Positions 47,129 to 59,282 are shown, numbered from the stretch's first letter. The stretch: 64,000 nucleotides of DNA from Datnioides undecimradiatus (GCA_008933995.1 WARS01000036.1:20631285-20695284); one strand, 5' to 3'. The notes: generated by a model not told the origin, from the sequence alone. Made by a program: numbers and translations.

Positions 47129-48310
47129 CCTTCCATCCGTCCAGCCGTCCATCCGGGGTTGGGTTTCAGAGGCAGCAGGCGAAGCAAAATACTAAAAGAC
47201 GTTCTTCTTTTCCCAGCAGTGTTTTCCTGGAACATCCCGAGGCGCTCTCAAGATATATAAACTTCCCAGGTCTCTTCAGGATCCAGCCTTGGGTTCTTCA
47301 ACCAGTTGGACACTCCCAGGAAACCTCATAAAGGAAGGCACCCAGGAGTTCCACCAGTTCCATCACAACCTTCCTCCGAAGGTCTGAGCTTCTACCGACA
47401 AGGATGAGCTTCGACAACCTGTGGAGGAAACTTATTCCTTCACTACCCAAAGCTCTTCCTACATTGCTGACAGTCAACCTGGTGATCTCATGCTCTCTTC
47501 TACCCCCGCCCATGATGAAAGAGACCACGAGGGGCTGTAGCTCTTCCACCTGGGGCAGCAACTCATTCACGGTGCAGATAGCAATCCAGCAGTGTCTCAG
47601 GTGATGAACCATTGCCTCAGAGTTGGAGACTTCAAACTGCACCGAGCAGAGGTCCCAGGACGCCTAACAAGGCCTTCTCCTTCTGGCTTCAGATCCTGTC
47701 CCTGAAAATCACAAACAAATCTGTGACAGGGGGACGACACCATCATCAAACAACATCTTTAAAACACTAATGGACACAAGCATCGGGTGGCACAAAGTAA
47801 TGAGGTGCTTCAGAAGACCCCCGGGGAAACCGAGCCCCTTTAATCACAGACGTCCGTGAACAGGGTCTCTCCAACGACCTCCTCCACGATGGAGGCTTTG
47901 AACATGACCCGCTTAGGTTGCACGTCCCCAACTGACGGATCATCAGTCCTCGGCCTTGGGTCTAACTCAGATCTGAGTCAGCCAGTGCTACAGAATGCTG
48001 TTTGTTGTGGTTTGTTGTGGCCTCTCGTCCTAATCACCCCCCTCCAGGTTTCTTCGTTATTGTTCATGTGAGCGTTGAAGGCCCCCCACCCTCCAGCAGA
48101 ACTACAAAGTCTCTTGATGGTGTCCTATCTTGGACCACACCAAGAGACTCTGAAAGGGCCAGATACTGCAAACAGCTCCTCAGCACATTGGCACAAACAG
48201 TCAGAACCCTCCTCTCAGAGTCTATGAATCACAACTGACCCGGGAGCTACCACCCTCCCAGCAGCGCAGCTCCCAGGGACGCTCCAACCCCACCATCACG
48301 ATGGTACTTG
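47129..48310 (-). mobile_element. Degenerate Rex3-type (RTE clade) LINE with large internal deletions
   Basis: On the minus strand the copy starts in the endonuclease domain. An LTVCAN...EYLALSESLG-like stretch (48210-48140) is followed by DFVVLL and, after a frame slip, FNAHMNNNEETWRGVI (48081-48033). That corresponds to the GDFNAHVGN...TWRGVI signature of this fish LINE. Then come a linker word GTCATGTTCAAAGCCTCCAT (near 47905) and a FRDRI remnant (near 47700). Next is SNSEAMV with LLPQVEELQPLVV (47640-47540), matching the region after the reverse-transcriptase core, then SFLHRLSKL (near 47430). The 3' end carries CCTGCTGCCTCTGAAACCC and a GGATGGACGG tail (47185-47129). Most of the polymerase core is deleted and several frames are broken, so it is dead. 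The family assignment rests on remembered Rex3 wording. Confidence 0.82.
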
Positions 48311-48471
48311 GATGGACGGCTGATCCCTGTGATTATGGAAATTACATTTACCTTTTCCACAGCTTGTCATTTGATCACCTCCTCTACTGACCTCGGTATC
48401 TTGGGTAATTGTTCATACGCATGTCTGAGCACGCATATATTTACAGTATGGATGACTGTGTGTGTATATAC

Positions 48472-48491
48472 GTGTGTGTGTGTGTGTGTGG
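48472..48491. repeat. (GT)10 microsatellite
   Basis: A perfect 20-base GT array preceded by GTATATAC. Confidence 0.95.
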
Positions 48492-48838
48492 GAGCGTCTT
48501 TATCTGTGTTTACTCATTTAAATCCATGTATTTGTTCAAGTTTCTATGCAAGCCTTTGTGCTCACTCATGTGAGTCAGAGATACTGCAGTTCGTCCTTGT
48601 GTTCGGCAGCTTGTGTCTGACGTGGTTTGTATTCTCCGGCTGCACTGTAAGCAGATTTTCATGCCCTCCTTTGCAGCCTGCGGGACCTGAAAAGGTAACG
48701 GGGGTCGATCCAGGACAAGGGTATTTGCAGAGGGTGTGAATGATGCGGTGACAGTCAACAAAATACCCACAACACTATATCTTTGTAAGCTAAATAAGAG
48801 TCTGGTTGGTCGACATGTTCAGGTGAAGCTCACATCAA

Positions 48839-48860
48839 ATCTATCTATCTATCTGTCTGT
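48839..48860. repeat. (ATCT)n microsatellite
   Basis: Four ATCT units continuing as CTGT steps. Confidence 0.9.
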
Positions 48861-49540
48861 AGCTGCGGACATTAATAATGGACTTTGCTGGAGGCTGTGA
48901 CGTCGGTTTTCAAGCAAACAGCAGCATTTGTCTCAAAAGATGCCAAAGTTCTCGCCTTTAACACCTGGAGGAGTCGAAGCAGCTCTTGAGATGGTCGAGT
49001 CACAATTATGTCAATGCATAATGCGCTCTTGAACCGGCCTCGGAGTTTTACTTTGGGTGAGAGGGTAGAAGAGGAGCTGTGGCTGCAGGACACTACAGAG
49101 AAGACTGCAAATGGCGTGAAGTCAGAGGGGAGGAATGTGTATGAGAGGGAATAAAACTATTGCACTGACAGAAGAGAGAGATGAATGAAGCCGGCACTTG
49201 ACCTTGTCCAAAAATACTGTGGATGTGCTCCACATGCACGAAGTGGTTAGATACGAACCCGTGTCAAAGGAAGCCGTGTCGTTTCAGAAGTGAGATCTAT
49301 TACGGCTGTGCAATTCGCTGCCATGGCATCATTCTTCATGTTTAAAAGCCAAAGTACAATAAACTGATGTTATTAAGCTGGGTGCTTCAGCTTCCATGTG
49401 ATTATGAACCATGGTTTGACTCTTTCAAGCTACACACAGTGCAGTGACTCTTATAAAATAAGGCAATTGTAATGAAATATGAAACTCAAAAACCCCCAAA
49501 GCTGCTTTATAGATTACACAAACGGCTGACCTTGGTGAAG

Positions 49541-50560
49541 GTGATATTCTGAGATCATGCAATAAAAAGGACTTTCAGTGTGTACGAGCGCAGAATGTGG
49601 CAGCAGCACAGGCGTGGGGATTGGGTTTCAAGTCTGAAGTATGTCACTAAAGAATACAGGGAGCGGGACAGTAAAAGGCCGTGGCTCCATAAAGCTCTGG
49701 AGTTTCACCGACAGGATGGAAAAATTAGGAGACAAAGAGATTGACGAGGGGGAGGCGACGCACTTGACTTTCCCCGAGGCCTGAAAAGACGAAGGCATTA
49801 CATGGGAGTGTTAAAGCGACTGTCACAAACTGGGATTGGACACACAACAGTTGGGACTTTTCAGGCTGAATTAGACGCTAATTGCTATCCTGAGGTAGCT
49901 CTCTACTCTTTAGATTTGCTACCAATGTCATTTGCCATGGAAAACAGAATTCCCTGCAGCCTAATGTTCATTAACAGTTGACCAACAACAAATTACTATT
50001 TACCCAGAGGCTGATTTCCTCATTAGTGCCCAAATTTAAATCATATTTTTGTCCACAATCAGTTTAAAGTTTCTGCGTGTGCTGCAAGAATTGATGACCT
50101 TTGCCGAAAGCGCAGCGATTACCACCTTGAACTCACTGTGCCCGCTGTTTAAACCCAATTTACAGGTGGTAACTTTATATCATGTCATTACAGCAGCATT
50201 GTATACCAATGCCCTTGACCATAAACAGCCCGGGCTGGCTTTCTCTGATATTCCTGCAATATTTCACCAACCGCAGATCCTGCTTCAACCCTAAGGTGTA
50301 TTCCCCGGAAGGACAATGGGGGTTTTATTTAGCATATTCCTGCCATATGTACAGGCGGTGGCCTGGGATGCGGCGCTATGTGCAGCCACATGAGACGCAT
50401 TTATGGCCGAGCGGAAGGAGGCAGCGTGATGGATAAAGATATCACAGCGCTCTGGGGTGTAGATATCAATTGCGGCCCAGGTATCTCTGCGGTGTTTTCA
50501 TTAGAGTGATGGAGAAAAGGGGTAATATGCAAAGCCAGGGCTCCTCTTAGGGAATGACAA
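49541..50560. promoter_or_regulatory. Long candidate block of conserved non-coding DNA
   Basis: More than a kilobase has no simple repeats or repeat words. It holds GATCATGCAATAAAAAGG (49553), ACGCTAATTGCTATCC (49873), TGTCATTTGCCATGG (49926), ACAAATTACTATTTACCC (49988), TTTACAGGTGGTAAC (50158), TGATATTCCTGCAATATTTC (50247) and AGATATCAATTGCGGCCC (50461). The texture suggests a cluster of regulatory elements. Conservation is untested. Confidence 0.4.
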
Positions 50561-50691
50561 CCTCAATCTATCACTGCCTCCTTTACCCAGATCTGAGAGA
50601 CAACAACGGAGAAGAAGATGGAGAGAAAAGAGGGAGAGCGGGGGGCATTTTCCATCTCATTCCCTCTCTGCCAGCTGATTACAGGGCACGA

Positions 50692-50725
50692 GGAGGAGGT
50701 GGTGGCGGCGGCGGTGGGGGCGTAT
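50692..50725 (+). repeat. GGA/GGT/GGC triplet run
   Basis: An imperfect G-rich triplet array that reads as a Gly run in one frame. It is low complexity, not coding. Confidence 0.88.
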
Positions 50726-50929
50726 CAATCTTTGACAAGTCATTCTCGTTGCATGCTCATCGAGCTGATAGCTTTTTTAAGGGTTCATTTTAAAATGAAA
50801 ACGACTCGGAGATCGACACGCGGGGCGAGGGAGGGAGCGACAGGGGAAGCCGGGTGTCGGCAGGTGACGAATAAAAGAGGAGACGACAGGGGTCGAGGCA
50901 GATCTGCAGTTTAACCGTGTTTACTTGGA

Positions 50930-51345
50930 CTAAAAGACAACAATCTCCTGTATAATGAGCGAGCCGAACATGCCGCGGTTATAATTGAGCTCTTCTTCAT
51001 TAGGCAAACAGGACGTGAACAAACAATGACGAGAGCGGCCGTGTTTGCACGGGCCACGTGCACTGTAAATGGCTTTTTGCTAATAGGCCGACACATGGCA
51101 CGATTTGCATTCATTAGTAGACAGAATCTGAGACACAAGCACCTATGACAGAGGTCACTGTCGGCGTTTGCTTCTGCTGGAACAGACACCAGCGGTGGAG
51201 GTCGTCCGTCTGTCGGAGTGGAGCGTGGATCAAATGGATAATTGCTGTCAATGGGGAAATCTGTACGGTCTGAGGCAAGGCTAAAGAATTCATTATAGGA
51301 GGCGTGTGTGCACGCATATATGGGGCTTTGAGAGATGCAATTACC
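50930..51345. promoter_or_regulatory. Candidate conserved non-coding element
   Basis: The block includes GGTTATAATTGAGCTC (50977), TTCATTAGGCAAAC (50996), AAACAATGACGAGAG (51021), TTTTTGCTAATAGGCC (51075), GATTTGCATTCATTAG (51102) and GGATAATTGCTGTCAATGGG (51237). It has no simple repeats. The call comes from texture only. Confidence 0.36.
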
Positions 51346-53520
51346 AGATGAATCCTGAAACCTTTGGGTTAAATATGTGATTTTGGCATCATTTCAAAAG
51401 CTAAACCACCATCAAATCCTTGAATTGATCTGCAGAGCACTGATGTAACGGACGGATGTGCCTGAGCTAACAGACGTATGTAACGTACCCTAAATTACTA
51501 ATTCGCTCAGTCTAACCCAACAGTTTTACCAAACTGTCACAACCTGCCTGCTAAATAGGAGTCTGTCGTATGCGCTGCATGCAGTTTGAAGGTCTAAAGT
51601 CATGTGGGGGTTGCATGCGGTAATGGTCATGGTAACAAATATGCATGGCAGCACGTGTGCCCCAGGATCTGTCCTAATAAGTTGAAAGCTGTTTATTACA
51701 ACCAGTGACATAGTGTAACGTCATGATTCTGCAGTAATATCACAGGAATGCTGCTGCACAATGAGCTTGTTTTTCACTGTGTCATCGCTCAAAGACACAA
51801 TCGATTTGTGGTCTAATAGCAGTAACAGCAGATCTGCAGGCACATGAGGACTCTGCAGGAGGCTTGTTCGTTAGATTCTGTGTCTGTCTGCACCTGTTTG
51901 TCCTCCAGTCTGGGTTTTACCTGCAAATAACAATTAGAGCTTGTCTGATGGATGCACAGCATTTAAAAATAACCAGAGGTGCACTGGCTGCATCTGTATT
52001 CATCATTCATAAAGAGAAATCAGACCCAGACAGTAGCAGAAAGGAGAATAAAGCCAAGAGAAAGACAAAGAATAAAGATTTGGTGAGATTTCACGAGGAT
52101 GAGGAGAGTAAAGGTTAAAACTTCAGCAGAGGAGGATAGAGAGAGTGTGAGTGGAACAGAAGTTGAGCTTAAAGCCTGCAGCCTGCCCCAGACTGTGACT
52201 TTTAAATTTAAAGAGAAAGCGAAATAAAAACATACAAATCCACCGTTCGCACCCGCCGTTGCTGCTCATTGTTAGAGTTTGGAGCTTTCACATCACAACG
52301 TTTCTGTCTTCCTGTAAAATGTTCTCATGACCGATCCCTGCATGGAAATGCATCTAATCAAATGCGGTTTGGGCCAACAGGTTAACCCCACCCATGGTTT
52401 AAAACCACATGCGGCAGTGTGATATCGCAGCAGGAGGTGCGTGTGTGTGTGTGTGTGTGTGTTGGAGCAGAAACCTGTTTACATTATAGAAGAATGTGTC
52501 TGAGGTCCGGCTTATTCACTTCTCCCTCGTCTCATGTGGCAGATGAGAGAAGTGTGGGAGTAGCTGGTATCCACTGAGCCACGCCCACGTTTGAGCGATC
52601 CAATCAAATCAAATTACAAAACAATGAACAATTTGACCAAGACACTTTCTACTCAGGCACCTGTGGGGGGGAAAAAGCATTTTCCTATAATAAATATCAC
52701 TGGACCCACACCTGGAGCACTTTGACATATTAAAGCAGCAGCAGCAGCTTCATCTTGTGTCAGAGAAATCAAAGATCACAGCTCAGTTCATCAATTTTCT
52801 TTTATTTTAAAATGCATAACATCTGCTAGCGCTGAAACAGAGACGTCTGGAAGTGACACAGTGACGCCGTGTCCTTCCCTGATTCGTCACGCCCCTGTCA
52901 CATGACCCATTTCTGCAAAACAATGTGTTTATCTATAAGCATTGACTGGCAGTGCTCAGTTCAACATGGACACCCAAACAAAGATGATGCTGTCTATGCA
53001 TTTAGTCACATGACGCACACGCCCGGTGTAAATGGACAGTCATGTGATATGTATTTCCAGCGAGTGTGGGTGCAGATGATTTCTGGGACAGTGCACGTTT
53101 AAAATGACATATTAGCGCTGCTGTTGGTGCGTGTTCCAAACGGTTTTCGTTAATGAGTGCAGGCCTTTCCTGTGACCTCATTGCGTTAGCGTGTGTAACC
53201 AAAATGCAGTGTCACGTGGAAAATGTGCTGCGATTTTAAAACCGAGGTTACATTGATAGGGCTGTAACAGCAGAGTGTGTTAAGTGGCCTCTGCAGCGTT
53301 ACAAACAGGAAACGCACCAACCTCGATCAGCATTTCAGTGACCGGGTTGAACTGTTCGGCTGAATTTACCTCCATAATGATAATATTCAGCTAAAATGTG
53401 TAAACCCAGAGAAACATGAAATGAAGGGAGAAACACCTGGAACGATTTTTCAGGTTCTGGTTTAATAATGTTTTTGAGAAGTCGCCTGAATCCAATCAGA
53501 CCGCCACGCTCTTTTCTCAG
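51346..53520. other. Non-coding stretch with one microsatellite
   Basis: The stretch contains the GT array at 52441-52462. The part at 52860-53160 may be an unidentified dispersed repeat, but I could not define ends or family. No gene was recognised. Confidence 0.45.
52441..52462. repeat. (GT)11 microsatellite
   Basis: A perfect 22-base GT array. Confidence 0.95.
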
Positions 53521-53790
53521 CGAAAGGCTGCCTAATGGTGAAAAATGCAGCTTTTTGTGGGCCAGTTATGGTCATGCATTGGTAAATTGCATATATAAAT
53601 TATACAATTTTGCCCACCTATAATTTAATGTATTCCAGAGCGAGGCCAAAGAAATCAATATTGCACCCAGTTTACCACCGATTTTACACCACTAACTGCC
53701 CCCCTAATTATTTCAGTGCACACATCTTTTGAAAAAGAGGCTCGAAGACTTTTCTGAAAGAGTCTCGCTGCTGTAATTGCTGCAAAACAC
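53521..53790. promoter_or_regulatory. Candidate conserved non-coding element
   Basis: AT-rich but not simple: GCCTAATGGTGAAAAATGC (53530), GGCCAGTTATGGTCATGC (53561), GGTAAATTGCATATATAAAT (53581), TATAATTTAATGTATTCC (53619), AAATCAATATTGCACCC (53652) and CCCTAATTATTTCAGTGC (53703). This density of homeodomain- and octamer-like words is typical of strongly conserved elements. It is one of the two or three best candidates here. Confidence 0.42.
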
Positions 53791-54239
53791 AGGTATTACT
53801 GCAACAATCAGGCAAACAAAAGACGAACTGTTCTCCCAGAATCACAAATGAGACGATGACGTGTCATTGTATTTCATATTTTCATTGACTTATTCAATCT
53901 TTAGTTGTTCTTCACTTCACTCGAGTATTGTGTGATGCAAATTCTGCAGGACGTGTGTTTGCAGGGGCGTTGTTTGCCACAGACTTCAGACAAATATGTG
54001 TCTCTGTGAATGAAACAAACATCTCTGCACGAACGCATGAAGCATCGGGGCAAAAGAAAGAGAAGCAGACAGGCGAAGACGCTCAGGTGACTTCAAGATT
54101 ACTTCTGCTGTTATGAAAGTGCCATGTCATGATGGGAACTGTCTCTGAAATGTTCTCGTACACACATTCCCCCCCGCAAAGATCACTCACCAGAAACTCT
54201 CTAATTGGCTGATGGTAAAGTCGAAAGTCGCCAGAAGTG

Positions 54240-54610
54240 AGAAAGCCTTCGAATCTGTCACCTGGTGATATTATTTACCAACCCTCCGGTAGTTTTTATT
54301 ATTTGCTTGGTTTGTTAATTTGGGTGAAGTTTAGTTTTATAAATTCCTGAACATCCCTGACTTTGAAAAGGGTAAATTTAATTAGACATTGTCTCGAAAG
54401 CTGTCAGATGACAGCCAGCGGCCAGTAATGAGATTTAACCATGCATCAATAATCACCTGATAAGCCTGGCTGGAAATAAGCCTTAGGGGCACAAAAGCTA
54501 CTGCCTGACGCACGGTTCACTGCAGAGTATTTTGGACTGTACTAATAAGCCTGCAGAGAGTGATCAGTTCCACGAATAAGCCAATTATTTCAGCAGGTAC
54601 CTGGCTGAGA
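54240..54610. promoter_or_regulatory. Candidate conserved non-coding element
   Basis: This contains GGTTTGTTAATTTGGG (54309), GGGTAAATTTAATTAGACAT (54370), CTGTCAGATGACAGCC (54401, a TGACAG palindrome), ATGCATCAATAATCACCTGA (54442) and AAGCCAATTATTTCAGC (54577). The call comes from texture only. Confidence 0.4.
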
Positions 54611-57290
54611 CTGCTCCTTCAAGAAAAACACCAGCATCAAGTGCAAAATCCACCGCCGCTGCATCATTCGGCGTCCAAACCACGGTCGGCGTGCGGTAAC
54701 CAGGAGTGAATGTGACTGCTGCCTTGAATTAAGACTGGGGAAAGGACCGCAGCGTACTTCAACACGTAAGGACGCGTCACTTGTGATGCAGCTGAGGTTT
54801 GGGCGCATAACGAAGAGCATGTAGGTGTGTTTACATGCGTCACACTCAGCCGGTGTGTGTGTTGAGGCTGGGTCATTCGTTCTGATGCCTAAAGTCACCT
54901 ATGCTGATGATTAGCTGACACACACTGCTGCCGTCTGTGTGACTTATGTCTCCGTTTTGCAGTTTGACGTAGTACAGCAGCAAAACCTCACACGGAGAGG
55001 GTCGGGGTGGGCGAGTTCGGTTGACGTGTCGCATCTTTGCATTCCCTATGAAAGGTTGTTTGGTCAGTGAGTTCCCAGTGAAGCAGCAATTATGAAATAT
55101 TCAGTTTGCATTGGTGAAAATAAGTGTCCACTATGAACAGAAGCAAATGTGTGTTAAGCCAATCAATTCAGCACAAGACGCAGCCTTGGCTGAAGGAGGA
55201 GACCACCCCACGTTGGCCCCGGTCAGCCCTGATCACCAGCAGTGCACATTGGCTCCACTCAGCGTCTGCTCTCCTTCTCTGTGACTTCAGTGTGTCAGAC
55301 CGAAGCGCCTCCTGGACGACATGTTGTACTGTACCACCCAGAAATCTCTGTGCAGCGAGGCGACGAGCCGCAGACAACTGACTCGTCACAAACAGAGAGC
55401 TGATTGCTCGCGGGCTCTGCCCCAGCTCCGGGATCTCACACTGCACAGAGCAGCGTGAGCGTGCGACGGAGAGCATTTCCTCGTTCTGATGTCAGTAACT
55501 GTCTGTTAGTGAAATGAATTCATATTTTCGCCCATGCAACTCGATCCCCGTCTATTTGTTGTTGCTCGTCTCTTTTCCCAGCCCAGCTTTCTGCCCTCAC
55601 GCTCCCTCAGCGTCCCTCCCTCACCCCCGCTGTCTCCCCTCCTCTCCGCGACTCTCTGTTATGATTGGACCTGATGAGCAGAGGCAGTGTTTGCCATTTT
55701 GGCAGGCAGCGTTTTGGAGGCTGGAGCTATCTGCCAGTGGGGATGTAGTTTATCTGACTCCACGGGCTGACCCCTCGTTTCCTCGCCGGCCCTATGACGT
55801 CGGGACGGGACTTCCTCAGTCGGCCTTATCAGTTTGAACCACAACACTGGAACAGACCCACGGACCAAGACCAACACCGCTGTTGTCACCAAAGCAAGTC
55901 AGACGTGTGTCCGAGGTGTGCGGGTGAAGACGCTTTGTGGTCGCGTGACACAGAAAAAGACGTTACTGGTGCTTTTCATCGACAGTGGAGTCGGTGAGTG
56001 GAAACAAATCTGCATGGGTTTATTATTTTAAATCTGGAGTCACCCGATATATTTAAACCTGATCCAAAATCTGGCACAGCGGCAGCTAATGAAGAACGCC
56101 AACGCTGGCAGCAGCATGATGCGCCACTAATCACCAGTTACGGCTGAAAAGAACAGCAGTGAATGCCCTTTTTTCCCTGCACTCCACAGATCTCCATCTC
56201 ACGGGGGAGCTGCAACTCCTTCTACCTGCTCGCGGCTGGTTGGAGCGGGCACATTTGGTGAGCCGCCACCTTTGTGCCTCCGAGTAGCAGAGATCAACCC
56301 AATGATTCGCATACGAATGTCAAGAGTGAGGAGAACCCTCTGGATGAAGCCAAAGACTGTGACAGGAAGTTGGAGGGCAGATATCAGTTGATAAAGGTGT
56401 CTGAAGCTGGCCAATGAGAGCAAAGGTCTGTCCCAGGTTGCCATAAACAACCAGATAACACGATCTGGACCCAGCCCGACTCAGATCCTAGGTCAGGTCT
56501 CTGTTACTTTAAAGCAGGCAGGTCTCTGTTGACGTCTATGAGAGAGTGTAAACGTCAGAGTTGATCGTTGGAGCCTCCGTGCACATTCGCAGACCCTCAG
56601 TTTCATTGTTTATACTTTGATTTTAGCCCTTTAAGGCAATTTAGTCCCAATTTATGGGCAACTTCAAGCCAAACACAACATCTTAGCGGATTCTCTGGAA
56701 ACCCACAAAGTGTTCATGTTGATCGCGACTCGGCTGGCGCATGGTTCCCAAGTATGAGTGACTCCGTTTGGAGGCATCTCAAATGTGGCCCACATGGTTG
56801 TTATTCTGTGGTGATTTGCTTCACAGCGACAGACGCACTACTGCATCCAAGTCTTTATTCCACAACAAGGGTCATTACAGTTAGCAAACTAGCCTCAAAG
56901 CTAATGCGCAAAGGCAACCACTGCTAATGCTAACATGGGAGCAGCTAGCTCTCAGAGGCTGCAATGAAACCTGCAGAACACAGAGGAGCGGTTTGCTCCG
57001 AGGCTCTGGTTAAAAGATCATTTTCCACTTAAAAACAGTTATTCCTGTCTATATAATTGTGCTGAGGAGGCCGTATTTGTACACAGAGACATAATTAGCA
57101 CAACATGTTACCACCCAAGAAGCAAGAAGCACCTGAAAGCCCTTAAAGACAGAGGATGGATGGAGGGAGTGGCGAGGAGGAGGCAGGGAGCTCCACCGGG
57201 GAGGAGAAGCGATTAGCTTGCTCAACGAGGGATTGGACAAAAATCAAGCATGTGTTTTTGGATTGCAAAGCTGTTAGCAACACCCAGCGC
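54611..57290. other. Non-coding stretch, no definable gene
   Basis: Overlapping frames on both strands near 54590-54898, 55124-55476 and 55514-55892 have no family likeness. GCTAATGC words occur near 56880-56950. The part at 56180-56830 may hold an old dispersed repeat that I could not name. Confidence 0.45.
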
Positions 57291-57293
57291 GCG

Positions 57294-57314
57294 CACACAC
57301 ACACACACACACAC
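57294..57314. repeat. (CA)10 microsatellite
   Basis: A CA array preceded by GCGCGC. Confidence 0.95.
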
Positions 57315-57559
57315 ATGACTTCAGGCTTCTGGATTTGATGTATTATTCTTTGCTCCATTTGAATAAACAGTGGTGTTCGGGGCCTGGCTGTGTTGATTCC
57401 AGAGGGGAGATAAGCAGGGTAAATAAAGCTGAACCCGGAGTGGGAAAGGTTTCCTCTCAGTGCTGCTCAACTGTTTCACTGTTTAAATGCCTCCAGATGG
57501 AACCTAAAGGAAGCATCCCTCTCATGTCCCGGGACATGGGAGAGAGCGATTAGCCTGCA

Positions 57560-57581
57560 TGTGTGTGTGTGTGTGTGTGTG
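57560..57581. repeat. (TG)11 microsatellite
   Basis: A perfect TG array. Confidence 0.95.
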
Positions 57582-57725
57582 GATACAGAAAGTGTCGAAC
57601 GGTCTGTTTAAGTGTGAACAATCGGCTTCTTACATGCGCCGCGGCCTTCGCCCCCCCCCTGAAGTTTGCATGTCATGTGTGTGAATGATGACACACAATC
57701 ACAATGGACGATTTATCACCAGCAG

Positions 57726-57727
<2 letters not shown>

Positions 57728-57756
<29 letters not shown>
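57728..57756. repeat. (GT)14 microsatellite
   Basis: A perfect array of about 29 bases. Confidence 0.95.
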
Positions 57757-57758
<2 letters not shown>

Positions 57759-57956
57759 TGTGAAAGACGACTTATCTGGGGCAAACACCTTGCAACAAGT
57801 TCCACATAACTTACCGGTGAGTAATAGATTTTAGGAAAATGACACTCCCGAGAGACTGAAGATACATCTTTTATAAAAGTCAAGATGAAGCACCGTGACA
57901 AAGTGATGTGGCGTTAAGTGAAAGATGAGTTACTGCATGTTTCTCCAACTCCAGCA

Positions 57957-58470
57957 GATAGATTGGACCGAGGCGACTCCTCTCCTTAGTTTCCCTCTGA
58001 AGTGACTGACGTTTATGGTGATGGAGGGCCCGGATCTCCTAAACGGCGGCTCGTTATTCCATTAAAGGTACCTTCCTAACGACTTACAGGAAGCAAAACT
58101 GATGACAAGGTAAAATAGATTAATTAAGGTACCCCGGCGTCGAAGCAGCCACTTAATCATAGATCGTGCTTGTCACAGGGATTTAGGATCTGATTGACTT
58201 GAACAGATTATGCCTCTCTTCATTTTCTGCCTTTGTGCAATGGAAAATTAATTGTCAGTGACATTTAGTTGTAATCCCCTCCCCTCCATAGCGCCACCCT
58301 GTATCTCCACTTCCTCGATTAATTATCGGCTCCTTTTATTTTCCCGTTCCACAGGCTTTCTTTCAGAGATACACGAGAGGCAGAATCATTTCCTCCGCCG
58401 CTGAGGACAACATCCGCTTTTTGATTGAGTCGAGGCAATCTAATCATCAGCTGTCGCCGCGGCGATATCC
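57957..58470. promoter_or_regulatory. Candidate conserved non-coding element between microsatellites
   Basis: The block contains CGTTATTCCATTAAAGGTAC (58051), AATAGATTAATTAAGGTACC (58114), ACTTAATCATAGATCG (58151), GGAAAATTAATTGTCAGTGA (58241) and TCGATTAATTATCGGCTCC (58314). It is free of simple repeats although arrays lie on both sides, which makes selection against decay a reasonable inference. It is untested. Confidence 0.38.
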
Positions 58471-58521
58471 TCCTCTCATACTTAGACTGCTGTGTCAGGG
58501 CTATTACCCACCGCCCTGCTG

Positions 58522-58542
58522 ACACACACACACACACACACA
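58522..58542. repeat. (CA)10 microsatellite
   Basis: A perfect CA array. Confidence 0.95.
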
Positions 58543-58628
58543 GTGTCTGAGTGACAGCTACAGAGTGGGAAGAGTCCGGTCCACCTTGACTCGTCAATCA
58601 TCTGTGGCTCTGACAGCTCATTTCACTG

Positions 58629-59035
58629 AGCAGGAGGAGGACAGAGGAGCAGATATGGGAGATGAGAGAGGAGGAGAGAGGAGAAAGGAGGAGAGGAGAG
58701 AAAGGAAGTGATGAAAGGGACACGAGAGGCGGTAATACAAGGAAATAAGAGAAGGAGAAAGGACAGGAGAGGAGAAAGTGATGAAAAGTCAGAAAAGGAA
58801 GGAATATAAGAGAAGGAGAGGAGAAAAGGGGGAAGGAGGAGAGAGGAGGAGAGAGGAAAGTAAGTGAGGTGCAGAAAGCAACAGGGGAAAGGAGGAGAAG
58901 AGGATGATGGGGGGGCAGAAAGGAGGTGAATTCAGTGCCTCAGAGGAGAAACAGAGGGAGGAAGGAGGAGGAGGAGGAGCCGGCCTGAGACACGAGGGAG
59001 GAGGAGGAGGAGAGAGAACGGAGGGAATAATGTGG
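58629..59035 (+). repeat. GA-rich polypurine tract
   Basis: Over about 400 bases the plus strand is almost entirely A and G (GGAGA and GGAAAG units), with occasional T or C. The longest uninterrupted purine run is 45 bases (58664-58708). Such tracts can form triplex (H-DNA). The complement reads as a Ser/Pro/Leu-rich frame that is not a gene. Confidence 0.9.
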
Positions 59036-59106
59036 GACACACGCCGCTGACAGACTGACGGCAGGGCGAGGGAGGAGATAACACTGTGGCATGATGAAAC
59101 TGAGGT

Positions 59107-59111
<5 letters not shown>

Positions 59112-59155
<44 letters not shown>
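59112..59155. repeat. (GT)22 microsatellite
   Basis: A perfect 44-base array. Confidence 0.97.
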
Positions 59156-59161
<6 letters not shown>

Positions 59162-59226
59162 ACTGTGTCAAATTAAACAACAGAGGCAAAGAGACATTTC
59201 ATTTTCCAGACATGATTGATGGATAA

Positions 59227-59247
59227 TGTGTGTGTGTGTGTGTGTGT
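59227..59247. repeat. (TG)10 microsatellite
   Basis: A perfect TG array facing the CA array 35 bases downstream. Confidence 0.95.
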
Positions 59248-59282
59248 CCCAGAGAGGTGTCAGATAGCCTGTCCCCTGACTT

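Larger units (their letters stand above)
48311..49540. other. Non-coding stretch with short arrays
   Basis: The stretch contains a TG array (48472-48491) and an ATCT array of about five units (48839-48860). No gene was recognised. Confidence 0.5.

Noticed and set aside
49885-49905. TGAGGTAG seed like let-7
   Set aside because: The remainder of the mature sequence and the star arm are absent.
58789-59109. Minus-strand Ser/Pro/Leu-rich frame
   Set aside because: It is the complement of the GA polypurine tract.
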